Source: JANRIC01 sp033765345 (lineage in GTDB: Bacteria; Bacteroidota; Bacteroidia; Cytophagales; Microscillaceae). Taken from it: a DNA stretch of 64,000 nucleotides. The notes below the pieces were generated by a model. That model saw only the letters and a list, made by a program, of their open reading frames with translations, was not told the origin of the DNA and did not search any database. Of the stretch, positions 35,018 to 44,133 are shown piece after piece (positions within the stretch are counted from its first letter, which is position 1; every line of letters starts with the position of its first letter). Position numbers and translations under genes: made by a program. Where the stretch lies: NCBI GenBank assembly GCA_033765345.1, contig JANRIC010000166.1, forward strand, positions 15,931-79,930, in the 5' to 3' direction.

Positions 35018-36670
35018 ATGAAAGACTTAAAAACTTGGAATCTACCCTTTAAACCAAACGAGAAGTATACGACCAAAGTAGCCTACTTCTGTATGGAATT
35101 TGCTATTGATCAATCGCTTAAGATCTATTCTGGAGGATTAGGCTTTTTAGCCGGCTCACACATGCGTAGTGCATACGAACTCAAGCAAAACTTGATTGGC
35201 GTTGGCATTTTATGGAAATATGGCTATTATGATCAGGTTAGAAATGAAGATCAAACCCTGCGGGTACAGTTTACTGAGAAACATTACAGTTTTTTAGAGG
35301 AAACCGGGCATCTGATTCCGGTTACGATTAAAAATAACCGACAGGTATTTGTCAAAGTTTATTTGCTTAAAGGTGAGACCTTTGGCACAGCCCCGATTTA
35401 TCTTCTTAGCACGGATATTCCCGAAAATGACCACTTATCTCAGACCATTACCCACCGCCTCTACGATAATAACCCCGCCACACGTGTCGCTCAGAGCATT
35501 GTACTGGGCATTGGTGGTGCCAAACTTATGCAAGAGCTTGGTGGAGCGGATATCTATCACATGAATGAAGGACACGCCCTGCCTTTGGTATTTTACCTGT
35601 ATGAAAAGCTTAAAAACTGGGAAGATGTCCGAAAAAAAGTAGTTTTTACTACGCATACTCCCGAAAAGGCAGGTAATGAGGAGCATTATGCCCCTTTCCT
35701 GAATGAAATGGGTTTCTTCAAAAACACACTCACCCAAGAACAACTCGAGGAAGTAACCCACTACGAAGCCTCCTTGAATTATACAGTCACCGCATTGCGT
35801 AATGCCAAACTTGCCAATGGTGTATCCAAACTACACGGAGAAGTGTCTCGTAAAATGTGGTCCGACCAAGAGGGTATCTGTGAAATTATCTCCATTACCA
35901 ATTCCCAAAATAAATCTTATTGGGGAGATAAAGAGCTTAGCCAACATTTTGAAAAAGGAAACAACAAGGCCTTCATAAACCGCAAAAAAGCAATGAAAAC
36001 GGCTCTTTTTCAAATAGTTGCCGATCAATGCGGAAAACTCTTTGACCCAGATATACTTACCATAGTATGGGCTCGTAGATTTGCTGCCTACAAAAGACCT
36101 GATCTGCTCCTGAGAAATAATAGCCGCTTCAAAAAACTGGTGAATCGTACAGACCAAAAAGTGCAGATTATTTGGGCAGGTAAACCTTACCCCTTGGATA
36201 ATTACGCCATCAATACCTTTAATCATCTGGTCAGTTATACCCGTGATTTGCCCAATTGTGCCGTGCTGACAGGGTACGAATTGCACCTTTCTCGTTTGCT
36301 TAAGTATGGGGCTGATGTATGGCTCAATACCCCGCGCCGACCCCGTGAAGCCTCCGGTACCAGTGGGATGACCGCCTCTATGAATGCAGCCGTAAACTTC
36401 TCCATTTTCGACGGCTGGATCTGTGAATTTACCCAACACGGTAAAAATGGATTTATCATCCCTCCTGTTGATGAAACGCTACCCGAAGAAGAGCAGGATT
36501 GGACAGATTGTCAGAATATGTACCAAATTCTCGAGGATGAAATCATCCCAATCTATTACAATGAGCCTCAAAAGTGGTTGGCCATCACAAAACAAAGTAT
36601 GCAAGATGTCGCTGAGTTTGAATCTTCCAGAATGGCCGATGAATATTATGAGAAACTGTACAACTTTTAA
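35018..36670 (+). CDS. Alpha-glucan phosphorylase-like protein lacking the PLP lysine
   Basis: 550-aa protein of the short GT35 (alpha-glucan phosphorylase) group. YFCMEFAIDQSLKIYSGGLG, HMNEGHALPL, VFTTHTPEKAGNE and VWARRFAAYKRPDLL match the family, as does REASGTSGM. Family members release glucose-1-phosphate from glycogen or maltodextrin using pyridoxal phosphate bound to a lysine in EASGTSGMK. Here that position is Thr452 (GTSGMTASMN), so a Schiff base cannot form there. The protein may be a PLP-independent glycosyltransferase-fold enzyme, or act in another way. Everything else looks intact. It stands alone; the next gene is unrelated. Confidence 0.85.
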   Translation: MKDLKTWNLPFKPNEKYTTKVAYFCMEFAIDQSLKIYSGGLGFLAGSHMRSAYELKQNLIGVGILWKYGYYDQVRNEDQTLRVQFTEKHYSFLEETGHLIPVTIKNNRQVFVKVYLLKGETFGTAPIYLLSTDIPENDHLSQTITHRLYDNNPATRVAQSIVLGIGGAKLMQELGGADIYHMNEGHALPLVFYLYEKLKNWEDVRKKVVFTTHTPEKAGNEEHYAPFLNEMGFFKNTLTQEQLEEVTHYEASLNYTVTALRNAKLANGVSKLHGEVSRKMWSDQEGICEIISITNSQNKSYWGDKELSQHFEKGNNKAFINRKKAMKTALFQIVADQCGKLFDPDILTIVWARRFAAYKRPDLLLRNNSRFKKLVNRTDQKVQIIWAGKPYPLDNYAINTFNHLVSYTRDLPNCAVLTGYELHLSRLLKYGADVWLNTPRRPREASGTSGMTASMNAAVNFSIFDGWICEFTQHGKNGFIIPPVDETLPEEEQDWTDCQNMYQILEDEIIPIYYNEPQKWLAITKQSMQDVAEFESSRMADEYYEKLYNF

Positions 36671-36783
36671 ACATTAAAATTTTAGATTTTTATGTATTTG
36701 TTGTACTCATACCGCCTGTATGCAAAGCTGGAGAAAAACTCACAAAATATTTCACTTTAAAAAATACAGAACAGCGCATAGTC

Positions 36784-38151
36784 ATGAAAAAAATACTTGT
36801 TTTTACGATAGCTTTGTTGCAAAATGTCTTGCAACTTGCCCTGGCACAGGATAACCTTTCTGGAAATTGGGAAGGAGCCATTCGGATTTCAGGCGTAGAG
36901 CTAAAAATTATTGTATACTTCTTTCAGGAGAACGATTCTTTAAAAGCAAACATTGACATCCCCCAACAGGGTGCCAAATCAGTTCCTTTACAGAATATAC
37001 AATATCAGACTCCCCATATCAGCTTCGCGCTGGCTGCTGGGCCGGGTTTGGCTACTTTCAAAGGTAAAAAAGAAGAAAATAAGATAGAAGGTTCTTTCAG
37101 CCAATCCACTTATCAGGGTACTTTTTTACTGGCTAAAATAGATGAAACCACTCTACAAGAAAGCAAAAATCTACTCCCCTACCGAGAAGAAGAAATTAGT
37201 TTCAAAAATGGAGAAAACACCCTGGTAGGCACACTGACTATCCCGAAAGCAGCAGGAAAATACACTGCCATCGTACTGATTACGGGCAGTGGTGCTCAAG
37301 ATCGTAATTCTGAGATTCTTGGCTTTAAACCTCACGAGATACTAGCCGACTACCTGAGCAGAAAAGATTTTGCAGTACTCCGATATGATGACCGAGGCGT
37401 GGGGGCTTCGACCGGAAAAAGTGTCTCCGAATCTACCACAGCCGACTTCGCACAGGACGTGCTTCTGGCTGTTGAATTACTCAAACAACACCCAAATATT
37501 GATGCCAAACACATCGGGCTTTATGGGCATAGTGAAGGAGGAATCGTAGCTCCGATGGCAGCTTCGCAAAATCCCGAAATTGCTTTTATCATCCTAGCAG
37601 CCGGCACGGGCGTCCCAGGGTATCAGATTCTTAACGAACAAAAAAAGCTCATCAGTCAGGCAGCCGGCTTATCAGACCAAGAAATAAAAGCCGGAAAGAA
37701 ATTAAATGAACAGATTTTTAAAGCCATCCGAACAAACCAAGGCTGGGATAAAATTGAGTACCAAATGATGGCTGCTTTAGCCCCGGAAATGGATGAGGTT
37801 CAAAAGAAAAATTATACAAAAGCACAACTGGATCAGCTAAAAAGTCCTTGGTTTCGATTTTTTATCGATAATGACCCCAGGCTTTTTGCTGAACAAGTAA
37901 CATGCCCTGTTTTGCTTTTATTTGGAGAGCTGGATTTGCAGGTGCCTCCCAGCCAAAGTCGGCCTGCCCTAGAAAGTGCTTTCAAAAAAGGAGGAAATAA
38001 TAATTTTACAAGTTATGTTTTCCCAAAAGCCAATCATTTGTTCCAGGAAGCCCAGACTGGCTCTCCAGAAGAGTATGCCCTCCTAAAAAAAACATTTGTA
38101 AATGGATACCTGGAATACATCCACAACTGGCTTAGCTCTGTGATTAAATAA
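36784..38151 (+). CDS. Secreted alpha/beta hydrolase (serine aminopeptidase S33-like)
   Basis: 455 aa. A signal peptide (about 1-21, ending LALAQ) is followed by a small beta domain (22-125, DNLSGNWEGAIRISGVELKIIVYF) and then an alpha/beta hydrolase domain. The nucleophile is Ser250 in GLYGHSEGGIVAPMAAS; TGSGAQDRNSE marks the oxyanion-hole strand, FGELDLQVPP the acid and ANHLFQ the histidine. Such two-domain proteins are common extracytoplasmic peptidases or esterases in Bacteroidota. The substrate is unknown. A clear intrinsic terminator follows at 38211. Confidence 0.88.
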   Translation: MKKILVFTIALLQNVLQLALAQDNLSGNWEGAIRISGVELKIIVYFFQENDSLKANIDIPQQGAKSVPLQNIQYQTPHISFALAAGPGLATFKGKKEENKIEGSFSQSTYQGTFLLAKIDETTLQESKNLLPYREEEISFKNGENTLVGTLTIPKAAGKYTAIVLITGSGAQDRNSEILGFKPHEILADYLSRKDFAVLRYDDRGVGASTGKSVSESTTADFAQDVLLAVELLKQHPNIDAKHIGLYGHSEGGIVAPMAASQNPEIAFIILAAGTGVPGYQILNEQKKLISQAAGLSDQEIKAGKKLNEQIFKAIRTNQGWDKIEYQMMAALAPEMDEVQKKNYTKAQLDQLKSPWFRFFIDNDPRLFAEQVTCPVLLLFGELDLQVPPSQSRPALESAFKKGGNNNFTSYVFPKANHLFQEAQTGSPEEYALLKKTFVNGYLEYIHNWLSSVIK

Positions 38152-38210
38152 ACTATCGATAATCAAATTACTTGCAGAGAACATAAAATATTTTGTATTC
38201 TTTTTAAAAG

Positions 38211-38238
38211 TCGGATTATGCCAAGTCCGATTTTTTTT
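38211..38238 (+). terminator. Intrinsic terminator after the S33-like hydrolase
   Basis: TCGGA (38211-38215) pairs with TCCGA (38226-38230) across a 10-nt loop, flanked by an A-run before and eight T after. This is a classical rho-independent layout 60 bp past the stop codon. Confidence 0.75.
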
Positions 38239-38340
38239 CTAAAGAATTATTAGGAAAATCAATAATCAAAACTTATCTTACACCATAAACTCTTAGAACT
38301 AGGCGCAATTCATTGAAAGACAATTTCATCCAAAAAGTCT

Positions 38341-38505
38341 ATGCAACTACTTATTTTACTTTTTATTGTGATGGTTTTATTGGGGTTTTCCGTGTTATTA
38401 ACTCAGCACCACACTCAAGTGCGTACATCCGAAAAAAACCCAAATAATTCGGATGCCATCATGCCTACCCAAAAGAATAAGAAGGTACTCAAACAATCCA
38501 AATAA
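38341..38505 (+). CDS. Small single-pass membrane protein, 54 aa
   Basis: An ATG-initiated frame encodes a hydrophobic helix (LLILLFIVMVLLGFSVLLT, residues 3-21) followed by a hydrophilic tail rich in N, K and Q (RTSEKNPNNSDAIMP, KNKKVLKQSK). Codon use looks natural. It is too short for family assignment and could be a small inner-membrane protein or chance. It stands between the hydrolase terminator and the next gene. Confidence 0.4.
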   Translation: MQLLILLFIVMVLLGFSVLLTQHHTQVRTSEKNPNNSDAIMPTQKNKKVLKQSK

Positions 38506-38672
38506 CTCCGATACTCCAAGTTTTTGATATACAAAAAAGATCTCACAAGACAATTTTCAGGGATTTAATTTAATGAAAGTGATATTTTTCCAAATTATCA
38601 TGTTTTTACGCTAAATATTTGCAATTTAAAAAACAAATTTTTAGTTTTACAGACCCATAAATTTGTAAATCC

Positions 38673-39044
38673 ATGAATAAACCTGAAAAAGAGGACAAAG
38701 TGTTAGAGCTTTTGGTAGAATACATCAAAAAATTTGATCGTCGGGATGATGACATCAAAATCATACTTAACTATCTGGATAAAAATGACTTTCGTATTCA
38801 TGTCATTCAGGATGCTATTTTAATTCAGATTGAAGAACTCAAAGAACTAAGAAACCATTCCACATCCTTAGATACAGAAGTGCGAGGGCTTCGCCAGGAT
38901 TTTGCCAGGCAGAATAAACTTATTCGCTATCTCTACAAAGGTTATGTAAGCAATAATCAGAAAAAAGAAGCCCGACAAGAGTCCATGATGCTGGAATTAC
39001 TCTCACTTTCTCAACGTGTGAGCCGATTAGAAGGGCTTGTTTGA
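38673..39044 (+). CDS. Hypothetical helical (coiled-coil) protein
   Basis: 123-aa, highly charged, helical throughout with heptad-like spacing (LELLVEYIKKF, IEELKELRNHS, LSLSQRVSRLEGLV). No signal peptide or known motif. A TAAATTTG box, matching TAnnTTTG, ends only 7 bp before the ATG (38658-38665), which would make the transcript nearly leaderless. It converges with the SDR gene, whose stop is 60 bp away. Confidence 0.55.
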   Translation: MNKPEKEDKVLELLVEYIKKFDRRDDDIKIILNYLDKNDFRIHVIQDAILIQIEELKELRNHSTSLDTEVRGLRQDFARQNKLIRYLYKGYVSNNQKKEARQESMMLELLSLSQRVSRLEGLV

Positions 39045-39104
39045 AAAAAATTGCTGTCGGGGCTTGTTGGAAAAGCGTACGCAGGTGTTTCGTAATTTAA
39101 CTTT

Positions 39105-39866
39105 TCACCCCAGTCTCCTGTCCACCACTGTAGCACTGGCTTGTGCTGTAGGCAATACCAAAAGGTCAGCGATATTTACGTGTGCAGGGCGGGTAACTAC
39201 AAAAGCGATAATCTCAGCAATATCTCTAGCAAGTAAAGGCTGTAAGCCTTTGTATGCAAGATCGGCTTTTTCCTGATCACCTTTGAAGCGGACAGCAGAA
39301 AACTCAGTATTGACCAAACCTGGATTAATGGCAGAAACCCGGATATTGTGGCTGTGCAAATCTATACGCATGCCCTGATTGATGGCATCTACAGCATATT
39401 TGCTCGCACAGTAGACGTGTCCTTTGGGGTAAACTTCCTTACCAGCAATAGAGCCGATATTGACGATATGACCTTGCTGACGGGCTACCATTCCTGGAAC
39501 TACAGCCTTGGAAACATACAGAAGCCCTTTGACATTGATGTCGAGCATGGCATCCCAGTCGTCGATATCGCTTTCGTGAAAGGGTGCTAGTCCGTGGGCA
39601 TTTCCGGCATTATTGACCAGAATGTCGATATTTTGCCATTCGGCAGGCAAGGAAGCGATTTTTTCAAGGACTACTTCCCGATCTCTGACATCAAATACCA
39701 GTTTGTGAATATTGACTTTATTTTGGAGTGTTTTCTCAAGGGCATCCAATCGCTCGGCACGGCGACCGCAAACGATGAGGTCAATTTGATGATCGGCAAA
39801 AACTTCGGCGGTAGCCTGTCCGATTCCTGAAGTAGCTCCGGTGATGAGGGCAATTTTAGGGCGCAT
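39105..39866 (-). CDS. Short-chain dehydrogenase/reductase (YdfG-like)
   Basis: 253-aa NAD(P)-dependent oxidoreductase. The cofactor loop is ITGATSGIGQATA with CGRRAERL after it (the Arg pair favours NADP), then LVNNAGNAHGL, the catalytic Ser in VNIGSIAG and the YCASK motif Tyr-x-x-x-Lys. The pattern is closest to the YdfG/serine-3-dehydrogenase branch that acts on 3-hydroxy acids. The substrate is unknown. A second SDR lies at 53097 and is of another subgroup. It appears to be transcribed alone. Confidence 0.9.
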   Translation of the reverse strand: MRPKIALITGATSGIGQATAEVFADHQIDLIVCGRRAERLDALEKTLQNKVNIHKLVFDVRDREVVLEKIASLPAEWQNIDILVNNAGNAHGLAPFHESDIDDWDAMLDINVKGLLYVSKAVVPGMVARQQGHIVNIGSIAGKEVYPKGHVYCASKYAVDAINQGMRIDLHSHNIRVSAINPGLVNTEFSAVRFKGDQEKADLAYKGLQPLLARDIAEIIAFVVTRPAHVNIADLLVLPTAQASATVVDRRLG

Positions 39867-40005
39867 ATTGTCTAAACTGTGAGTTATGGGATTATTGTCT
39901 TTATCGTGATTTGTTTGTTTTATGGGATTTTTGTGATTTACAATTCAAATTCAATAAGTTCTTGGGTGCCACAAAATTTATGAATTTCTCTAAGGTACAA
40001 AATAA

Positions 40006-40031
40006 AAATGTCGGCCTCAAAACCGACATTT
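40006..40031 (-). terminator. Intrinsic terminator of the ubiE-porT unit
   Basis: AAATGTCGG (40006-40014) pairs perfectly with CCGACATTT (40023-40031) around an 8-nt loop. On the minus strand the stem is followed by a T-rich run. It lies 37 bp past the porT stop. Confidence 0.8.
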
Positions 40032-40067
40032 AAATTTATGAAATATTCTTTTAAAATTAGGTCAATT

Positions 40068-40892
40068 TTATCCTCCAAAATTAAAATAAAGAATAAAAGT
40101 ATTGGTGGTTAGTCTTTTCAAGGGTTGATTAAAGGCATTGATCTCAGAAGTATCCATGGTATTGACCAAACCTTTGGAAAAGCGCAATTCGGGCGCAAAT
40201 TTAAAATAAGGGAAAAACACATCGAATCCCACGCCGAATTCTACGGATAAGTCTGTAGACAGTGGGCGAATATTGGCATCTTCTTCGGTACGTCGTGAAA
40301 GCACAAAAGCGGGTTTGATTCCACCGATCATGTACATTCCTGTGATTCCTCGCAGTTGAGACCTGTATTTAAGCAAAAGGGGCAACTCCAACATGGGGGA
40401 TTCCACGACTTTGGTGATTGTTTCTCCATTTGCAAAGATATACTCCAATTGCCGCTCATAAAAAGCTGCATTGATTTGTACGCGGGCATCCCAGAATTCA
40501 CTTAGGCGAAAGTTAGAATAAAAACCGACTGCAAAACCCAGGGAGCTTTTTGGCTGCACATTAATCAAGGGCGATTGCACGGGGGAGTCTTCGGGTATAA
40601 AATTAGGCGTATTGATATAGGCATCGCTGAACTTCTCCGAATATGTACTTCCTAGCGGTGCGAGGAAAAAGCCAAAGGCAATGGGTTTGGTCAATCGTTG
40701 GCGTTGGCGTTGAAGAGAATTGCTAATATTTTGGGTGTATCTGTTGCCTCCTTTTCTATCCCGGTACAGCCAGGAGCGTTGAGCCTGAACGGAAAACGCA
40801 GGAAGATTCAGGAATACTATCAGGGCTAATATCAGCCCAATTTTTTGCTTCCTTTGTAAATGGAGCTTATGCCAAATGTTAATGGTTTGCAT
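40068..40892 (-). CDS. porT: PorT-type T9SS outer-membrane beta-barrel protein
   Basis: 274 aa. An N-terminal hydrophobic segment ending SVQAQ serves as signal peptide (about residues 17-37). The mature part has alternating amphipathic strands ending in an aromatic C-terminus (TFILYFNFGG), as in 8-strand outer-membrane barrels, including GFYSNFRLSEFWDARVQINAAF and SVEFGVGFDVFFPYFKFAPELRFSKGL. PorT is a component of the Bacteroidota type IX secretion and gliding machinery. Placement directly after ubiE, with a 61-bp overlap, matches the conserved ubiE-porT order in this phylum. The first start in the overlap was kept; a later one is possible. Confidence 0.8.
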   Translation of the reverse strand: MQTINIWHKLHLQRKQKIGLILALIVFLNLPAFSVQAQRSWLYRDRKGGNRYTQNISNSLQRQRQRLTKPIAFGFFLAPLGSTYSEKFSDAYINTPNFIPEDSPVQSPLINVQPKSSLGFAVGFYSNFRLSEFWDARVQINAAFYERQLEYIFANGETITKVVESPMLELPLLLKYRSQLRGITGMYMIGGIKPAFVLSRRTEEDANIRPLSTDLSVEFGVGFDVFFPYFKFAPELRFSKGLVNTMDTSEINAFNQPLKRLTTNTFILYFNFGG

Positions 40893-41581
40893 TGTGTATT
40901 GTTAAAACCGATTTTTTCAAGAATTCCTAAGAAACTTTTACCATCCGGGAAAGCTTTGACCGATTCGGGCAAATAACGATAGGCCGATTGATCTTTTGAA
41001 AATACCCTTCCGATATACGGTAAAATACTATTGAAATAAAAGTTGTACAATTGTTTAAAAGGGAAATAGCGGGGTTTGGAAAATTCCAAGACTACCAAAC
41101 TCCCTCCCGGCTTCAGTACCCGGTAGATATTTTGTAAACCTTTTTCAAGATTTTCAAAGTTCCTTACACCAAAGGAAACGATGACTGAATCAAAATAATT
41201 GTCTGGAAAGTTGAGATTTTCAGAGTCTCCAGAGAGGAGTTCTATTTGATGGCTAAGATTTTTTTTCTTTAATTTCTCTCTTCCAAAACCCAGCATACCT
41301 TCTGAGATGTCTATTCCGATTACTTTTTGGGGTTTTAAACGCAGGGCAGCAATGGCAAAATCGGCGGTACCGGTAGCCACATCCAGAATAAGTTGAGGTT
41401 TTTCTTGTTTTAAGGTAGCTATGGCTTTTTTGCGCCACCACAGGTCAATGCCTAGGCTTAGGAAATGATTCAGAAAATCATAGCGGGGGGAAATATTATC
41501 AAACATTTGAGCAACCTGCTCTTTTTTGCTATTGGGCTGATTTTTATAGGGAACAACCGTTTCTTTGGACATATCCTTCAT
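40832..41581 (-). CDS. ubiE: Demethylmenaquinone methyltransferase
   Basis: About 249 aa. SAM-dependent methyltransferase that converts demethylmenaquinone to menaquinone (the quinone of this phylum), also written menG. The N-terminus has FDNISPRYDFLNHFLSLGIDLWWRKKA, the SAM-binding loop LDVATGTADFAI, and later VSFGVRNFENLEKGL and GGSLVVLEFSKP, all ubiE/menG signatures. The start ATG at 41581 (MKDMSKETVV) is preferred over the TTG five codons upstream. It overlaps porT, so the two are translated from one message. It belongs to the inner-membrane-associated quinone pathway. Confidence 0.93.
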   Translation of the reverse strand: MKDMSKETVVPYKNQPNSKKEQVAQMFDNISPRYDFLNHFLSLGIDLWWRKKAIATLKQEKPQLILDVATGTADFAIAALRLKPQKVIGIDISEGMLGFGREKLKKKNLSHQIELLSGDSENLNFPDNYFDSVIVSFGVRNFENLEKGLQNIYRVLKPGGSLVVLEFSKPRYFPFKQLYNFYFNSILPYIGRVFSKDQSAYRYLPESVKAFPDGKSFLGILEKIGFNNTQCKPLTFGISSIYKGSKKLG

Positions 41582-41728
41582 AGAATTATCGTGCAATTTA
41601 GTGATTTACCCAAGAAAAACAGCCTGTTTGCGAAAATGTTATTGCACAGATACCGATTCATAAGAAATGACACCATGACAAAAATAAGCTATCAAGTCAT
41701 GGGGTCAGTTCAGTTCTACTTAATTATC

Positions 41729-42442
41729 TTATTCTGGGGTACCGTTGGTCGTCACTTTGCTTCGTTCGTTGAGGTGTTCGCTGACGATCTGTCCGTCAAA
41801 TAAATTGATAATTCGGTGGGCATACTCTGCATCATAGTTGGAGTGGGTGACCATCACGATGGTGGTTCCCTGATCATTCAGAGAGGTAAGTAGGTTCATG
41901 ACCTCTTCCCCATTTTTGGAGTCCAGGTTACCGGTAGGTTCATCGGCCAGGATGAGGTCAGGTTTCGTAATAACAGCCCTACAGATTGCCACTCTTTGTT
42001 GTTGCCCTCCTGAAAGTTGTTGGGGGAAGTGTTTTCGGCGGTGCATAATCTGCATTTGATTCATCATGGCTTCAACCCGTTTTTTTCTTTCGGGAGCAGG
42101 TACTTTGAGATAAATGAGGGGTAGTTCAATATTTTCAAAGACCGTTAGTTCATCGATCAGGTTAAAGCTTTGAAACACAAACCCGATGTGAGCTTTGCGG
42201 ATGTCGGCTCTTTGCCTTTCGGTAGATTTACTAATTTCACGATCCAGAAAGAAGAATTCTCCATCAGAGGGATTATCCAAGAGACCGACGATATTGAGGA
42301 GTGTAGACTTACCACAGCCGGAAGGTCCCATAATGGCTACAAACTCGCCTTTGTCAATTTTGACATTTACCCCGTTTAATGCCGTAGTTTCAATTTCATC
42401 CGTCGTGTAGATCTTCTTGAGATTTTTAGTTTCGATCATCAT
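41729..42442 (-). CDS. ABC transporter ATP-binding protein (MacB/LolD type)
   Basis: 237-aa ATPase subunit. Walker A GPSGCGKST at residues 39-47, Q-loop FVFQSFNL, signature LSGGQQQRVAICRA, Walker B LILADEPTGNLDS and H-loop VMVTHSNYDAEYAHRIINL are all intact. The sequence fits the LolD/MacB group that drives FtsX-like permeases for lipoprotein release or peptide/drug export. It is downstream of the HlyD adaptor gene (88 bp gap) and upstream of ubiE on the same strand. No permease gene is present in the cluster, which is unusual because the FtsX-like permease normally follows. Confidence 0.93.
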   Translation of the reverse strand: MMIETKNLKKIYTTDEIETTALNGVNVKIDKGEFVAIMGPSGCGKSTLLNIVGLLDNPSDGEFFFLDREISKSTERQRADIRKAHIGFVFQSFNLIDELTVFENIELPLIYLKVPAPERKKRVEAMMNQMQIMHRRKHFPQQLSGGQQQRVAICRAVITKPDLILADEPTGNLDSKNGEEVMNLLTSLNDQGTTIVMVTHSNYDAEYAHRIINLFDGQIVSEHLNERSKVTTNGTPE

Positions 42443-42530
42443 GATTATTGGTTATTGGTTATTGGTTTTGTTTTAAATTTTAAAAGTTATAGTTGATATT
42501 GAATGAAAGTATAATAATAAAAAAATCATT

Positions 42531-43781
42531 TTATTTTTTAATCACCAGTTGGTCAATATTTTCATATCCTTCATAAGAAGATACCACGACCTTCTCTCCT
42601 ACTTTTAATCCTTCCACAACTTCATAAAATTTAGGATTTTGGCGATTGAGGCGGATATTTCGTTTTTCGGCCACATCACCATTGGGGCTTAGGACAAATA
42701 TCCAGTTACCTCCGGTAGTCTGATAAAAACCTCCTCTGGGAATCAGTATAGCCTCTTTGGAGTCACTCAATTGCAGGCGAATTTGCAGGGTTTGCCCTCG
42801 ACGAATACCCCGAGGTGCTTTCCGGGCAAATTCCATATCTACCTGAAATTCCCCCTGTTGTACTTCGGGATATATTTTTTTGACCACCAATTCGTAGACA
42901 TTTCCATTAAACTCAAACTCGCCGTGTAAGCCATTGTATACTTTGGAGATATAATGCTCATCAATAGAGGCACGTACTTTAAAACCATTCAGGTCATCAA
43001 TCTGGCCGATATTTTCGCCTACTTGTTTGGCTTCTCCAATCTCTGCTTGGAGCGTAGAAAGTAAACCATCAGTAGGTGAAACGATATAGAGATTATCGAG
43101 TGTATTTTTGGAGAGATTCAGGTTACTTTGCATTCTTTGGATGGATTCGTCCAATTGGCGAATTCGCTGTACACGCATTTGTTGGTCTTGATTCAGAGAG
43201 CGAATGCCTAACTCGTATCTTTTTTTCTGATACTCATAATTATCTTTTGATTGGGCGAAGTCTTCCTGAGAGACCATCTTGCTGCCGATCAATTCCTGGT
43301 TACGCTTATAAATTCTTTCGGCGAGTTTGAGTTGGTATTCAATATCGGCGATGGTATTGCGGGTTTGGATTTCGGTTTGGCGCATATTGATGTCAGTGGT
43401 TTGGCGGTCATTCATCAAGTCAAGCAGTTGTGTTTCACGATTCATATAATCGAGTTGAAGGGTTGTATTGGAAAGTTTGATAATGGTATCCCCTCTTTTG
43501 ACTTTTCTGCCGTCTTCAATAAATTTTTTCTCTACGGTACCACTCTCAATAATATCGAGGTAGTAGGTTTTGATAGGTTGTACAGATCCGTCAATGGCAA
43601 TAAATTCCTGGAATTCTCCTTTCATGACGGTTGAAATGCTAATTTTTTCAAATTCTACATTAAGCTTGGAGCGAGTATCTCCAATGAGCTTATAAATAAT
43701 AAAAATGACTAAGAGCGAAACGCCCGCTATGGTCAAAATGCGTTGGGTAGTCCATTTTTTCTTTTCAATTACTCTATCCAT
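42531..43781 (-). CDS. HlyD-family periplasmic adaptor of an efflux/ABC exporter
   Basis: 416 aa. One N-terminal membrane helix (about 15-32, ILTIAGVSLLVIFIIYKLI), then a barrel-sandwich (lipoyl-like) half (SGTVEKKFIEDGRKVKRGDTIIKL), a long coiled-coil hairpin (about 120-245) and the second half (SPTDGLLSTLQAEIGEAKQVGENIGQI) plus beta domains ending SSYEGYENIDQLVIKK. It links an inner-membrane ABC exporter to an outer-membrane channel. It is first in the unit with the ABC ATPase and is transcribed divergently from the NtrC-type regulator, which probably controls it. Confidence 0.9.
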   Translation of the reverse strand: MDRVIEKKKWTTQRILTIAGVSLLVIFIIYKLIGDTRSKLNVEFEKISISTVMKGEFQEFIAIDGSVQPIKTYYLDIIESGTVEKKFIEDGRKVKRGDTIIKLSNTTLQLDYMNRETQLLDLMNDRQTTDINMRQTEIQTRNTIADIEYQLKLAERIYKRNQELIGSKMVSQEDFAQSKDNYEYQKKRYELGIRSLNQDQQMRVQRIRQLDESIQRMQSNLNLSKNTLDNLYIVSPTDGLLSTLQAEIGEAKQVGENIGQIDDLNGFKVRASIDEHYISKVYNGLHGEFEFNGNVYELVVKKIYPEVQQGEFQVDMEFARKAPRGIRRGQTLQIRLQLSDSKEAILIPRGGFYQTTGGNWIFVLSPNGDVAEKRNIRLNRQNPKFYEVVEGLKVGEKVVVSSYEGYENIDQLVIKK

Positions 43782-43859
43782 TCCGTTTGTATATTTTCAG
43801 GTAAAAGATTGATTCTTGGTTTTAATGTTGTTTTTAAGCTTAAAAGACATAAAATCCAA

Positions 43860-44100
43860 GCCAATTTGTATACCACTTTTTATACATACCTGATTATCAA
43901 TGTCTTGAAATAAATTCAATCAATTCATACGCTGGTACTGTTCAACCTTCGGACAAAGGGTGTCCGATCACGGACAGTTGGTTTGAAATCAAATTGTTCG
44001 GAATTGATACATATTTTGACCGATTATGAACAATTATGTGTATCTTAAGCTTTGAATATCTCATTTTAAGTGGTATAATCAACTTGGTATGATATTAGGC
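43860..44100. promoter_or_regulatory. Divergent control region with palindromic operator candidate
   Basis: Between the hlyD-type gene and the NtrC-type regulator lies TGTCCG-ATCA-CGGACA (43961-43976), with a further CGGACA at 43950-43955. Two similar promoter-like strings face outward: TTGGTATGATATTAGGC (44084-44100, plus) and GTGGTATACAAATTGGC (43860-43876, minus). Both resemble sigma-54 GG/GC elements but with 11 instead of 10 bases between. Suggested reading: enhancer for the regulator flanked by two degenerate sigma-54 promoters. Confidence 0.4.
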
Positions 44101-44133
44101 AATTTTTAATCAAACTAACTCAATACACCCATA

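Noticed and set aside
43860..44100. Firm sigma-54 promoter call
   Set aside because: The GG and GC elements are 11 instead of 10 bases apart in both candidate sites, so only a tentative regulatory feature is given.
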